A stretch of DNA of 40,829 nt from Clostridiales bacterium DTU073 (GTDB taxonomy: Bacteria; Bacillota; Peptococcia; DRI-13; DTU073). The notes beneath the pieces were generated by a model that worked only from the letters and a program-made list of their open reading frames with translations, ran no database searches and was not told the origin of the DNA. Positions within the stretch are counted from its first letter, which is position 1, and every line of letters begins with the position of its first letter. Below, in pieces: positions 15,413-23,484 of this stretch. The stretch spans positions 50,918 through 91,746 of the forward strand of contig LFSF01000031.1 of NCBI GenBank assembly GCA_001512665.1, read 5' to 3'. Made by a program: the position numbers and the translations under genes.

Positions 15413-16561
15413 ATGAGGATTAACCACAACATCGCGGCGTTAAATACATATCGTCAATTGACGATTAATAACGCCAGTGGCTCCAAGGCGATTGAAAAAT
15501 TGTCTTCGGGCTTAAGGATCAACAGAGCTGGTGATGATGCGGCAGGTTTGGCGATCAGTGAAAAGATGAGAGGGCAGATCCGTGGGTTGGAGATGGCTTC
15601 CAAGAACGCGCAAGACGGTGTTTCCTTGATTCAGACGGCAGAAGGTGCCCTCAATGAAACACACAGTATTTTACAGAGAATGAGGGAACTGGCTGTGCAG
15701 GCAGCTAACGACACCAATGATGATACAGACCGTCAACAATTACAGGAAGAAGTCAATGCTTTAATTGATGAAATCGATCGAATCGCTAACGCTACGGAAT
15801 TCAACAACATGACCTTGCTTAATGGGGATTTGGCCATAAAACTAACGGGTAGTTTTACTAATGTATCGTATCTTGAACCTATCGAAATTGAGGACCTTGG
15901 CACTTTTACAGATGGTGCAACAGTTTCTGTAACGCAAGCAACAACTATTACTGAAGGTGCATTTGACAGTATAAAATTTACAGTACAGGTAGGCACAGAG
16001 ACAGCAAATATCACTTTTTCGAAAGATGATTTGACTAATGGCAAAATCACCGGAGAAGTAAAGATAGGTGAGGCTAAATTTGTATTGACTGTAAAGGATG
16101 CGACTGGTTTACTCGCCTTGACTTCAGCTCCTTCTGGTGAAGGCACAGATAATTTTACTATTGATGACAACTCCCTGATCTTCCATATTGGGGCTAATCA
16201 AGGCCAGAATCTGAAAATGGCCATTAATGATTTGACCGCCAAGGCTCTAAAGGTTGATTCAATAGACATTACTACTCAGGCTAATGCGGATGCTGCCATT
16301 GCTACAATCCAAGCTGCCATTGATGAAGTCTCCTTACAACGTTCCAAACTGGGTGCCGCCCAGAACCGTCTCGAACATACCATCGCTAACTTGGGTACAG
16401 CGGCGGAGAACTTGACGGCGGCAGAATCCCGGATTCGTGATGTGGATATGGCTAAAGAAATCATGGAATTCACCAAGACTGCTATTCTTACTCAGGCTGC
16501 TCAGGCTATGTTGGCTCAGGCCAACTTACAGCCCCAGGGAGTGTTACAGTTACTGCAATAA
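15413..16561 (+). CDS. hag: Flagellin (first of two tandem copies)
   Basis: A 382-residue flagellar filament subunit. The N-terminal D0/D1 domain (1-about 140) includes MRINHNIAALNTYRQLTINN, LSSGLRINRAGDDAAGLAIS and MRGQIRGLEMASKNAQDGVS. The C-terminal D1/D0 (about 300-382) includes SKLGAAQNRLEHTIANLGTA and the ending QAMLAQANLQPQGVLQLLQ. The roughly 160-residue middle is beta-rich, Thr/Ser-rich and unlike the second copy except in its scaffold. Expression should depend on sigma-D and on CsrA release by FliW. Confidence 0.97.
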   Translation: MRINHNIAALNTYRQLTINNASGSKAIEKLSSGLRINRAGDDAAGLAISEKMRGQIRGLEMASKNAQDGVSLIQTAEGALNETHSILQRMRELAVQAANDTNDDTDRQQLQEEVNALIDEIDRIANATEFNNMTLLNGDLAIKLTGSFTNVSYLEPIEIEDLGTFTDGATVSVTQATTITEGAFDSIKFTVQVGTETANITFSKDDLTNGKITGEVKIGEAKFVLTVKDATGLLALTSAPSGEGTDNFTIDDNSLIFHIGANQGQNLKMAINDLTAKALKVDSIDITTQANADAAIATIQAAIDEVSLQRSKLGAAQNRLEHTIANLGTAAENLTAAESRIRDVDMAKEIMEFTKTAILTQAAQAMLAQANLQPQGVLQLLQ

Positions 16562-16593
16562 AATTCAAGTTATTCAGATAAATCCGTTTCACC

Positions 16594-16639
16594 ATAAAGG
16601 CACGAATAATGGCAGGACCCCTATTAATTCGACCTTTAT
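16594..16639 (+). other. Stem-loop between the two flagellin genes
   Basis: ATAAAGG (16594-16600) pairs with CCTTTAT (16633-16639), with GAAT/ATTC pairing further in. There is no T-run directly after it, so it may be a weak terminator or a processing/stability element in a two-flagellin transcript. I see no good sigma-D promoter for the second copy. Confidence 0.35.
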
Positions 16640-16649
16640 TTGAAGACCC

Positions 16650-16692
16650 TTTCTTCAAGGAGGAAGAAAAAATAAGAATTCAAGGAGGAGAG
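16650..16692 (+). promoter_or_regulatory. CsrA-binding leader of second flagellin gene
   Basis: TTTCTTC (16650-16656) pairs with GAAGAAA (16663-16669) around the loop AAGGAG, again exposing GGA. An AAGGAGGAGAG ribosome-binding site follows, with a second GGA. The stem is shorter and the loop larger than in the first leader. Confidence 0.68.
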
Positions 16693-16696
16693 AAAA

Positions 16697-17881
16697 ATGA
16701 GAATTAACCACAACATCGCGGCGTTAAACACGTATCGTCAGTTGACGATCAACAACGCTAATGGCTCTAAGGCCATTGAAAAATTGTCATCGGGCTTAAG
16801 AATTAACAGAGCCGGTGACGATGCGGCCGGCTTGGCCATCAGTGAAAAGATGAGAGGCCAGATCCGTGGGTTGGAAATGGCTTCGAAAAACGCGCAAGAT
16901 GGTGTTTCCTTGATTCAGACCGCAGAAGGTGCTCTTAATGAGACACATAGTATCCTGCAAAGGATGAGAGAACTGGCGGTGCAGGCAGCTAACGACACCA
17001 ATAATACCACGGACCGTCAACAATTACAGGAAGAAGTCAATGCTTTAATTGAGGAAATTGATCGAATTGGTAACGCAACGGAATTCAACAACATGAAATT
17101 ACTTAATGGGGAATCGGGGGCTAAAAAACTAACGGGTAGTATTGTAAATGCCGCGAATCTTCAATCTATTACACCTAAAGATTTGAGTACTTTCAATTTA
17201 GATAATGGTACTAACGTTAGTGTGAAGCAAGAAACAACTTTTACAAAAGATAGCGATGATAAATGGGATTTTACTAGCATAACTTTTACAGTAACTGTTG
17301 GTGCAACTAGTCAAGCAGTATCTTTTAGTGAATCAGATTTATCGAGTGGCACAACTACCAAAGACGTAGCGGTAGATGGTACTACATTTGAGGTGAGTGT
17401 AAAGGATGCGAGTGCTTTATTAGCACTGACTGATCAAGATTCGGATATTGGAGCAGAATCAGCCGCAGATACCTTCACTGTTACAAGTAGCTCCTTGACC
17501 TTCCATATTGGGGCTAATAATGCTCAGAATCTGAAAATGTCCATTAATGACATGAGAGCAGAAGCTTTAGGCGTTAATACGGTAGACATAACTACTCAGA
17601 CTGGTGCAGATGCTGCCATTACTACAATTCAAAACGCTATTGATACTGTCTCTACACAGCGTTCCAAGCTGGGTGCTGCGCAGAACCGTCTGGAGCACAC
17701 CATCGCTAACCTGGGTACGGCCGCTGAGAACCTGAGTGCGGCAGAATCCCGGATCCGTGATGTGGACATGGCCAAAGAGATTATGGAATTCACCAAGACT
17801 TCCATACTTACTCAGGCTGCTCAGGCGATGTTGGCTCAGGCTAACCAACAACCGCAAGGTGTGTTGCAGTTACTCCGGTAG
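16697..17881 (+). CDS. hag: Flagellin (second of two tandem copies)
   Basis: A 394-residue filament protein. Residues 1-135 and the last 90 are nearly identical to the first copy. The centre (about 140-300) has diverged, with different Asp/Thr/Ser-rich beta segments and a 12-residue longer total length. The DNA of the ends differs mainly at synonymous positions, with some longer identical blocks such as the stretch beginning GACCGTCAACAATTACAGGA in both. That pattern suggests purifying selection plus occasional gene conversion. A composite filament or alternative filament surface is plausible. Confidence 0.97.
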   Translation: MRINHNIAALNTYRQLTINNANGSKAIEKLSSGLRINRAGDDAAGLAISEKMRGQIRGLEMASKNAQDGVSLIQTAEGALNETHSILQRMRELAVQAANDTNNTTDRQQLQEEVNALIEEIDRIGNATEFNNMKLLNGESGAKKLTGSIVNAANLQSITPKDLSTFNLDNGTNVSVKQETTFTKDSDDKWDFTSITFTVTVGATSQAVSFSESDLSSGTTTKDVAVDGTTFEVSVKDASALLALTDQDSDIGAESAADTFTVTSSSLTFHIGANNAQNLKMSINDMRAEALGVNTVDITTQTGADAAITTIQNAIDTVSTQRSKLGAAQNRLEHTIANLGTAAENLSAAESRIRDVDMAKEIMEFTKTSILTQAAQAMLAQANQQPQGVLQLLR

Positions 17882-17901
17882 AAATGTAATTCTGGTGTTA
17901 C

Positions 17902-18051
17902 ATGTGGCAGGGGGACGTTTCACTTGCCACATTACAGGGGACTTTCTGCATAATAAGATGGGGGCATTCGGCTATATGCCGTGTGCCCTCATTTCTATGT
18001 GTGTCTCTAGACCTTTTGTAATGTGGCAAGTGAAACGTCCCCCTGCCACAT
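17902..18051. repeat. GTGGCA/TGCCAC inverted-repeat element (copy B)
   Basis: Perfect 35-bp inverted repeats, 17902-17936 and 18017-18051, flank an 80-base interior. The interior contains its own hairpin (ATGGGGGCA...TGCCCTCAT enclosing GGC/GCC). The arms share GTGGCAGGGGGACGTTTC with the other copies. It begins 20 bp after the second flagellin stop codon. The 354-bp gap 17882-18235 contains this element, a sigma-D-like promoter and no gene. Confidence 0.85.
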
Positions 18052-18168
18052 TTGAGTCGGGGTGTAGTAAATTTCCCGATTCATTTTTTATTTTATTAAT
18101 TTAGAGAAAGTTTTGGCAGGTTTTAGGGAATAAATGGCGAAAAATAACATATTAAGAGTAAATAAGGC

Positions 18169-18196
18169 TAAATTATTTTCCGTTTTTGTTCGATAT
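18169..18196 (+). promoter_or_regulatory. Sigma-D promoter for flaG-fliD
   Basis: TAAA (18169-18172), 16 bases, TTCGATAT (18189-18196). It has the same spacing and the same flanking GGC...AG bases as the first flagellin promoter. It lies 40 bp before the flaG start. Confidence 0.65.
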
Positions 18197-18235
18197 AGAT
18201 AATAGAGAATAATGTGCGGAAAGTGGGGGAAAAAA

Positions 18236-18616
18236 ATGCGTGTCGAAAATAGCGTTGCTACGACTAATGTAGTAAATACTCCGACAAAAGAGCAATCTTT
18301 AGTGACTAAAAAGGAACAACTACCTACCCCGACAGAACAAAGAGCTGATTCTCTTTCTCACCAAGATAGAATTGAGGCAAGGCGAGAACAAGAGATTTCA
18401 GAAGAAGAAGTAATTGAAGCAATAGAAAAGGCCAATGTAAAATTTCAATTTTATAATACGCATCTGGAGTTTTCAATTCATGAAAAAACGAAAGAGATTA
18501 TGGTCAAAGTTTATCGGGATGATGAGGTTATTCGTGAAATACCTCCGGAAAAAATCCTGGATATGGTTGCTCATATGTTAGAACTAGCCGGTTTACTCGT
18601 TGATGAAACTGTTTAA
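18236..18616 (+). CDS. flaG: Flagellar protein FlaG
   Basis: About 126 residues from ATG 18236, 6 bases after GTGGGGGA. An in-frame ATG at 18212 lacks a ribosome-binding site. The N-terminal half is polar and probably disordered. The C-terminal half is the FlaG domain: NVKFQFYNTHLEFSIHEKTK, EIMVKVYRDDEVIREIPPEKILDMVA. It is the YvyC equivalent in the hag-flaG-fliD-fliS order. FlaG influences filament length in several species; its mechanism is not known. Confidence 0.9.
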   Translation: MRVENSVATTNVVNTPTKEQSLVTKKEQLPTPTEQRADSLSHQDRIEARREQEISEEEVIEAIEKANVKFQFYNTHLEFSIHEKTKEIMVKVYRDDEVIREIPPEKILDMVAHMLELAGLLVDETV

Positions 18617-18679
18617 AGAAATGTTAAAGGAATACTTTTACTAATTAATAGCTCTTTTAAAAGTAGAGAGGTGATAGTG

Positions 18680-20380
18680 ATGAGTAGTCTGCGTATAGGT
18701 GGTCTGGCCTCGGGCATGGATATTGATCAGCTTGTTGCGGATATGATGAAGGCCGAGCGAAAAAGAGTAGATGTGGTGGAGCAAAACAAAACCCTATTGC
18801 AGTGGCGTCAGGAAAGTTATCAGAATTTGAACAGGCTGGTAGCGAATTTTATTCTTGATTCCAAAAAGAGTTTGGGTTTATCGCAAACTACTACTTCAGG
18901 GACTTTGTTTAATACCAGTGTTAATAGTCTGGATTGGGTGAAAACCGCTTCAGTAAGTAACAGCTCTATCGCCAATGTTAAGGCTTATTCCGGAGCCGTG
19001 CAAGGTACATATGATTTAAAGGTGATTCGACTGGCTAGTAATTGGTCCGCTGCCAGCAGTGAGACTATCTCCGTAGGTGAGCGTATAGATAATTTGGTGG
19101 AGCAGTTTGGATTATCAGCTGATGATACACTTGATTTTACGATTACTACAGATCAAGGTTCTGTAAATATTAATAAGACTAATTTAGAATTTGTTTCCAT
19201 ACATGATATCGTTAATGAAATCAACCAGGCTGATATTGGAGTCAAGGCTGTTTATGATTATAATTTGGATCGCTTTTTCCTACAGACAATTCAGACAGGG
19301 GCTAATAGTACCATTTCGATTATTGATAACAGCACCCTTACCAGTGGCGGCAAATTTATTACCGGCAGCGAAAATAAATTAAAACTACAATATGTGGATG
19401 CAGAGGGTGTTTCTCAGGACTTGCTTGATAACACGACTTATGCCGGGGAGGACGCGCTCATTGATTTTGGTGCAGCGAAAGGGATAACCCAAAGTACCAA
19501 TACAGTTTTAGTTAATAATTTGACGATAACCTTGAAGGAAACAGGGACAACTACGATTAAGGTAGATACTAATGTTAGCGGGATTTATGAAAAGGTTACA
19601 GCTTTTGTGGAGCAATATAATGAGATGATCGATAAGCTCAATGCGGAATTAAGTGCCAAACGCTATAGCGATTATAAGCCCCTAACAGATGAGCAACGGG
19701 AAGAGATGAGCGAGAAGCAGATTGAAATGTGGGAAGAAAAAGCGAAGAGTGGGTTGCTGAAGAATGATATGTTATTAGAAAAAATGTTGCGCTCCATGCG
19801 TGAAGGATTATATGAAGCAGTAGCTGGTGTAACCGGAAAATATAATCATTTAACTAATATAGGAATAAGTACTGAGGGTTATGCCAGTGGTTCGCGGGGT
19901 GGTAAATTAGTTATCGATTCTGTGAAACTAACGCAGGCGATTGAAAAAGATGCTGATAGTGTCATGGAACTTTTATTTAAAACACCGGATCGTAGTTTAG
20001 CGTTGAAGTCTGAAAGCCAATTGACGGCAGAGGAGCTTAAGGAGAAGAGAAGTCAGAGTGGCTTGATAACTCGTTTATATGATAATGCAATCGCCGCGAT
20101 GAAGGATGTGATTAATCGGGCAGGAACCGGTAATGATACGGAACTATATCGTAATGTCAGTTCTACAATGCTGATTGATTTTGTCTCAGATTATGGCAGT
20201 ATCAGTAATATAGAACGTGATATTAAGCGCCTTAATAACCGTATAGATACACTTAATCAATATCTGATGAAGAGAGAGACCCAGTATTGGAATCAGTTTA
20301 TGGCGATGGAAAAAGCGCTTAATCAAATGAATCAGCAGAGTGCCTGGTTGGCTCAACAGTTTGGAGGAGGCGGCTTTTAA
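18680..20380 (+). CDS. fliD: Flagellar filament cap protein FliD (HAP2)
   Basis: About 566 residues from ATG 18680, 6 bases after AGAGAGGTG; the GTG at 18671 is part of that site. The N-terminus SSLRIGGLASGMDIDQLVAD and the early WRQESYQNLN are FliD_N hallmarks. The C-terminal coiled coil (IERDIKRLNNRIDTLNQYLMKRETQYWNQFMAMEKALNQMN) is FliD_C. It caps the growing filament and folds incoming flagellin. Confidence 0.96.
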   Translation: MSSLRIGGLASGMDIDQLVADMMKAERKRVDVVEQNKTLLQWRQESYQNLNRLVANFILDSKKSLGLSQTTTSGTLFNTSVNSLDWVKTASVSNSSIANVKAYSGAVQGTYDLKVIRLASNWSAASSETISVGERIDNLVEQFGLSADDTLDFTITTDQGSVNINKTNLEFVSIHDIVNEINQADIGVKAVYDYNLDRFFLQTIQTGANSTISIIDNSTLTSGGKFITGSENKLKLQYVDAEGVSQDLLDNTTYAGEDALIDFGAAKGITQSTNTVLVNNLTITLKETGTTTIKVDTNVSGIYEKVTAFVEQYNEMIDKLNAELSAKRYSDYKPLTDEQREEMSEKQIEMWEEKAKSGLLKNDMLLEKMLRSMREGLYEAVAGVTGKYNHLTNIGISTEGYASGSRGGKLVIDSVKLTQAIEKDADSVMELLFKTPDRSLALKSESQLTAEELKEKRSQSGLITRLYDNAIAAMKDVINRAGTGNDTELYRNVSSTMLIDFVSDYGSISNIERDIKRLNNRIDTLNQYLMKRETQYWNQFMAMEKALNQMNQQSAWLAQQFGGGGF

Positions 20381-20489
20381 AGTTAAAGGCTGTTTTAGAA
20401 GTTAGAGGTTGTTTTAGAAGTTAAAATAAATTAAAGAAAAAGAATTTCAGTTTAATTTCAGTTTAAAAAGAGAAAGGTGTTGAGAAAAA

Positions 20490-20909
20490 TTGACGATGTC
20501 TAATCCATATCAATTTCAGCAATACCAACAACAACAGGTGTTTACTGCACCACCCGATAAGCTTTTATTAATGCTTTTTGATGGGGCGATTCGTTTTTGT
20601 AAGTTAGCCAAAAAGGCGTTAGCGAATAATAATATTGAAGAGAGTCATCGTTATTTAACAAAGGCCGAGGATATCCTGGTAGAATTAATGACTTCTTTAA
20701 ATATGGATTATGAATTTTCTTCCAATCTTTATTCTTTATATGATTATTTATATAGACAATTAGTAGAAGCTAATTTGAAAAAAGATGAGGCACCGCTAGA
20801 TGAAGTTTTGGAATTTTTAACAGAACTCCGGCAGACATGGGCTGAGGTAGCGGCAAAAGCCAGGGAATCCAGAAAAATTGTCGTAGGTGGTGGGGGTCTT
20901 GAAGGGTAA
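20490..20909 (+). CDS. fliS: Flagellin export chaperone FliS
   Basis: 139 residues. TTG start about 10 bases after AAAGGTG; an ATG at 20496 (2 codons later) is an alternative. The family core NPYQFQQYQQQQVFTAPPDKLLLMLFDGAIRFCKLA and the helical bundle with YLTKAEDILVELMTSLNMDYE are clear. It binds the flagellin C-terminus and prevents premature polymerisation; the clients are both upstream flagellins. Confidence 0.95.
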   Translation: MTMSNPYQFQQYQQQQVFTAPPDKLLLMLFDGAIRFCKLAKKALANNNIEESHRYLTKAEDILVELMTSLNMDYEFSSNLYSLYDYLYRQLVEANLKKDEAPLDEVLEFLTELRQTWAEVAAKARESRKIVVGGGGLEG

Positions 20910-21402
20910 TATTTTAAACCTTGTGTTTAAACGTATGGCAGAAGGTTATGAAGAACAGGTGCCTTCTTATGAAAAAATGTTGGAATTGGCTAAAGAACAG
21001 CAGGCTGTTTTAGCACAGGAAGAGGTAGACATAGATAAGCTTTTAAAGTTAATAGATCAACGCCAGGAGCTTATTGTTCTCTTAAGTAAGATGAATGAAG
21101 GGCTTGCTTCTCTTAAAGAAGAAATAAAAGAAGCTTTAGAAATTGATGAATTTAACATGAGTAAAATTAAAAATGAGTTATCCGGACCGGGCGTAGAAGC
21201 ATTATCTGCCGCCTTAGACAAATTAGGCCGAATCCTCACAGCAATTAAAGAGTTTGACCAGGAAAATGAGAAGGCTTTACGGCAAAAAATGCAACAAACT
21301 CAAGAACAGTTGCAAATTCTGCAAAATCAAAAGAAAGTCGATAAAGCATATCAATCGGACCCTATTGTTGATGAAGGTGTTTTTATAGATTATTCTAAGT
21401 AA
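20899..21402 (+). CDS. FliT-position flagellar chaperone-like protein
   Basis: About 167 residues, overlapping the fliS 3' end. TTG 20899 follows TAGGTGG; GTG 20887 or 20890 are alternatives. It is an all-helical, Glu/Lys/Gln-rich protein. It has a YEKMLELAKEQQAVLAQEEVDIDKLLKLIDQRQELI segment resembling the FlgN/FliT fold (clients bind to a helical hairpin), a second helical hairpin and a short tail. No strong signature is visible. Its position immediately after fliS is that of fliT, the FliD chaperone, in B. subtilis, so that role is inferred. Confidence 0.7.
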   Translation: MKGNILNLVFKRMAEGYEEQVPSYEKMLELAKEQQAVLAQEEVDIDKLLKLIDQRQELIVLLSKMNEGLASLKEEIKEALEIDEFNMSKIKNELSGPGVEALSAALDKLGRILTAIKEFDQENEKALRQKMQQTQEQLQILQNQKKVDKAYQSDPIVDEGVFIDYSK

Positions 21403-21435
21403 GGATTAAATCTTTAAGATTTGGTCCTTTTTTTT
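21401..21435 (+). terminator. Terminator of the flagellar cluster
   Basis: AAGGATTAAATC pairs with GATTTGGTCCTT (two G-U pairs), with a short loop and a run of eight T. It starts at the last codon of the FliT-like gene. Confidence 0.85.
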
Positions 21436-21442
21436 GTGGTCA

Positions 21443-21482
21443 ACTTTTTAAATTTAATTGTCATTAAAAAAATTTAAAAAGT
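21443..21482. repeat. Perfect AT-rich dyad in the ABC-transporter upstream region
   Basis: ACTTTTTAAATTT (21443-21455) and its exact complement (21470-21482) are separated by 14 bases. It lies directly after the flagellar terminator in the gene-free 430-bp gap 21403-21832. It may be a second terminator, read in either direction, or a protein-binding site. Confidence 0.5.
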
Positions 21483-21567
21483 GGTGTTTTTCTCTAAAGA
21501 AGACATTTATTTTTTTGTCAAGAGAAATAACAGAAAATATTAGTAAAAAAACTTTTTTGGTATAAAA

Positions 21568-21628
21568 ATATCCACATGAATATATGCTTAGATGTGAGTT
21601 GTTAACAGAGTTACTCACATTATCCACA
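21568..21628. promoter_or_regulatory. DnaA-box pair flanking a dyad
   Basis: TTATCCACA at 21620-21628 is a perfect DnaA box. ATATCCACA at 21568-21576 differs at one base. Between and touching them is the dyad ATGTGAGT...ACTCACAT. All lie on the same strand in a very AT-rich stretch. A perfect 9-mer can arise by chance; the pairing and position make DnaA binding worth testing. Confidence 0.45.
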
Positions 21629-21748
21629 GATTTTTGCGGAAAAAAAGGATGGTTTTTTTACGTAAATTGTTCGTGAAGAGGAAAAATTTTGTACTTCTGG
21701 TATGGACGAGTTGTATAATAATTTATATTTTTGTAGTTTGACTGCCTA

Positions 21749-21777
21749 TTGCTTAAATATTTGTGTGCATGTATAAT
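21749..21777 (+). promoter_or_regulatory. Sigma-A promoter of the amino-acid transporter operon
   Basis: TTGCTT (21749-21754), exactly 17 bases, then TATAAT (21772-21777). The -10 is perfect and the -35 matches 4 of 6. The leader to the ATG is about 50 bases. Confidence 0.7.
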
Positions 21778-21832
21778 ATTTTTATTAGTAAATATTAATA
21801 AATATACAAGAGATGTTTAGGGAGGTAATGGA

Positions 21833-22657
21833 ATGAACAGAAGAAGTAAGCTGGGGCAGATAGCTTTAGCGGTATTATTGGTGTTGGGTTTAATGTTGAC
21901 AGTGGTTGCTTGTGGCAACAGTGAACAAAGTAACAACGAGGGAAATGAAGCGGAGAAGCCTGTTGTTTATAAGGTGGGTACCGAACCAACTTTTGCTCCT
22001 TTTGAGTACAAGGATATAGAAACAGATGAAATTACCGGCTTTGATATTGATTTGATTAAAGCAATTGCTGAAGTAAGTGGTTTTGAAGTTGAGATTCAGG
22101 GTATGGGCTTTGACGCTCTGATTCCGGCTTTACAAGGCGGGACTATTGATATTGTTGCTTCCGGAATGACCATTGATGAGGAGAGAAGCAAGCAGGTTGA
22201 TTTTACTGCACCTTATGTTAATTCCGGATTGGCTTTGGCTGTAGCTGTTAATAATGAAGAAATTAATTCTGTAGAAGATTTACAGGGGAAAACGGTGGCC
22301 GTACAAATTGGAACAACAGGTGCTAAGAAAGCGAATGCCTTAAAAGATGAAGGTATTGTTAAAAAGGTGCTTACTTATGATACTATCGATGTTTTGATGG
22401 CTGAATTAACAAAAGGGACAGCCGATGCTGTGATTAATGACTTGCCGGTAACTCAGGAATTTATTAATAAAGGTCATCATGAGATTAAAATTGTGGGTGA
22501 ACCTTTAGATAGTGAACAGTATGGTTTCGCTGTAGCTAAAGGGAAAACCGAGTTGCTGGAAAAGCTTAATTCCGGTTTACAGACTGTGATGGAAAACGGT
22601 ACCTATGCTGAGCTCTTAGAAAAATACAATCTTCCTGAAAATGCTTGGCCTAAGTAA
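21833..22657 (+). CDS. Polar amino-acid ABC transporter substrate-binding lipoprotein
   Basis: 274 residues. A lipoprotein signal peptide ends in VVACGNSE (Cys about residue 23), so it is membrane-anchored outside the cell. The SBP_bac_3 fold is clear: YKVGTEPTFAPFEYKD, GFDIDLIKAIAEVSGFEVEI, MGFDALIPALQGGTIDIVASGMTID, and the C-terminal LEKYNLPENAW. The ligand is probably glutamine, arginine or a related polar amino acid; the exact substrate cannot be read from sequence. The ribosome-binding site is GGGAGG. Confidence 0.93.
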   Translation: MNRRSKLGQIALAVLLVLGLMLTVVACGNSEQSNNEGNEAEKPVVYKVGTEPTFAPFEYKDIETDEITGFDIDLIKAIAEVSGFEVEIQGMGFDALIPALQGGTIDIVASGMTIDEERSKQVDFTAPYVNSGLALAVAVNNEEINSVEDLQGKTVAVQIGTTGAKKANALKDEGIVKKVLTYDTIDVLMAELTKGTADAVINDLPVTQEFINKGHHEIKIVGEPLDSEQYGFAVAKGKTELLEKLNSGLQTVMENGTYAELLEKYNLPENAWPK

Positions 22658-22713
22658 TTTTGCTTTAGCTAATTATTTCAGGCAGTTGGGCAGGGATTAG
22701 GTTTTAAGTGAAG

Positions 22714-22761
22714 AATAATTAACGGCGTAACGTCTTTAGTTACGCCGTAATTATGTTTTTT
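22714..22761 (+). terminator. Intercistronic hairpin between binding protein and permease
   Basis: ATAATTAACGGCGTAAC pairs with GTTACGCCGTAATTAT apart from one bulged A, with a 7-base loop, then GTTTTTT. It probably works as a partial terminator that leaves the binding protein more abundant than the membrane and ATPase subunits, a common arrangement. Confidence 0.75.
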
Positions 22762-22815
22762 GGCGGCAATATTTCTGGAATAGTGGGGTGATGCGTTATC
22801 ATTGATTTTCAGGAA

Positions 22816-23484
22816 ATGTTCATCAAAGCTCTGCCATATCTGTTTACGGGAGCTGTTTATACGATTTGGATAACGGCTATCGCGGTATCTTTGGGGGTAA
22901 TTATTGGGGTATTTATGGGTATGGCCCGTATCTCCGGTAATATTATTTTAAGAGGTTTTGCTAGAGTTTATATCGATTGTATTCGCGGTACTCCTTTATT
23001 AGTACAGATTTTGATTATTTATATAGGTTTACCTAATCTTTTGCATATCTTAACCGGGAACCAGATGCCGATTAATGTCTATGTGGCGGGAATTGCCGCT
23101 TGTGGACTTAACTCCGGGGCTTATGTGGCGGAAATAGTCAGAGCCGGAATTCAATCAATTGCACGTGGTCAGACGGAAGCAGCCCGTTCTTTAGGTATGA
23201 CGCAGGCTCAGACAATGCGTTATATTATTTTACCGCAAGCGATAAAAAGGGTAATTCCTCCTTTAGGCAATGAATTTATTGCGATGTTGAAAGATACTTC
23301 TTTGTTATCGGTAATTGGGGTAGAAGAGCTTACGCGCAAAGGACAATTGTTTATTGCAGTTACCTATGCTCCTTTCCCGGTCTACCTTGGTATATTATTG
23401 ATATATTTAGCGATGACCTTAAGTATTTCCCAATTGGTAGCTTATGCAGAAAGGAGGCTGGCTGTTAGTGATCGAAGTAACTGA
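22816..23484 (+). CDS. Polar amino-acid ABC transporter permease
   Basis: 222 residues from ATG 22816. The His/Glu/Gln/Arg/opine family permease core is visible: [40 protein letters not shown], the EAA loop [35 protein letters not shown], and [15 protein letters not shown]. The ATG has almost no spacing from a usable ribosome-binding site. The good site GGGGTGAT (22785-22792) points instead to ATC 22798 or ATT 22801 as start, which would add 5-6 residues. About five membrane helices. Confidence 0.93.
   Translation: MFIKALPYLFTGAVYTIWITAIAVSLGVIIGVFMGMARISGNIILRGFARVYIDCIRGTPLLVQILIIYIGLPNLLHILTGNQMPINVYVAGIAACGLNSGAYVAEIVRAGIQSIARGQTEAARSLGMTQAQTMRYIILPQAIKRVIPPLGNEFIAMLKDTSLLSVIGVEELTRKGQLFIAVTYAPFPVYLGILLIYLAMTLSISQLVAYAERRLAVSDRSN

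Noticed and set aside
16561-16696. Separate sigma-D promoter for the second flagellin.
   Set aside because: The nearest candidate (TAAA followed by GGCACGAATA) matches the -10 poorly. Read-through from the first gene is more likely.
17736-18104. Open frame of 122 codons across the end of the second flagellin gene and copy B.
   Set aside because: It is out of frame with flagellin, reads through the inverted repeat, has no ribosome-binding site and gives a composition unlike a real protein.
21436-21832. AT-rich region with DnaA boxes considered as the chromosomal origin.
   Set aside because: dnaA, dnaN, rpmH or gidA are not nearby, and only two boxes are present. It is listed instead as a possible DnaA-binding site.
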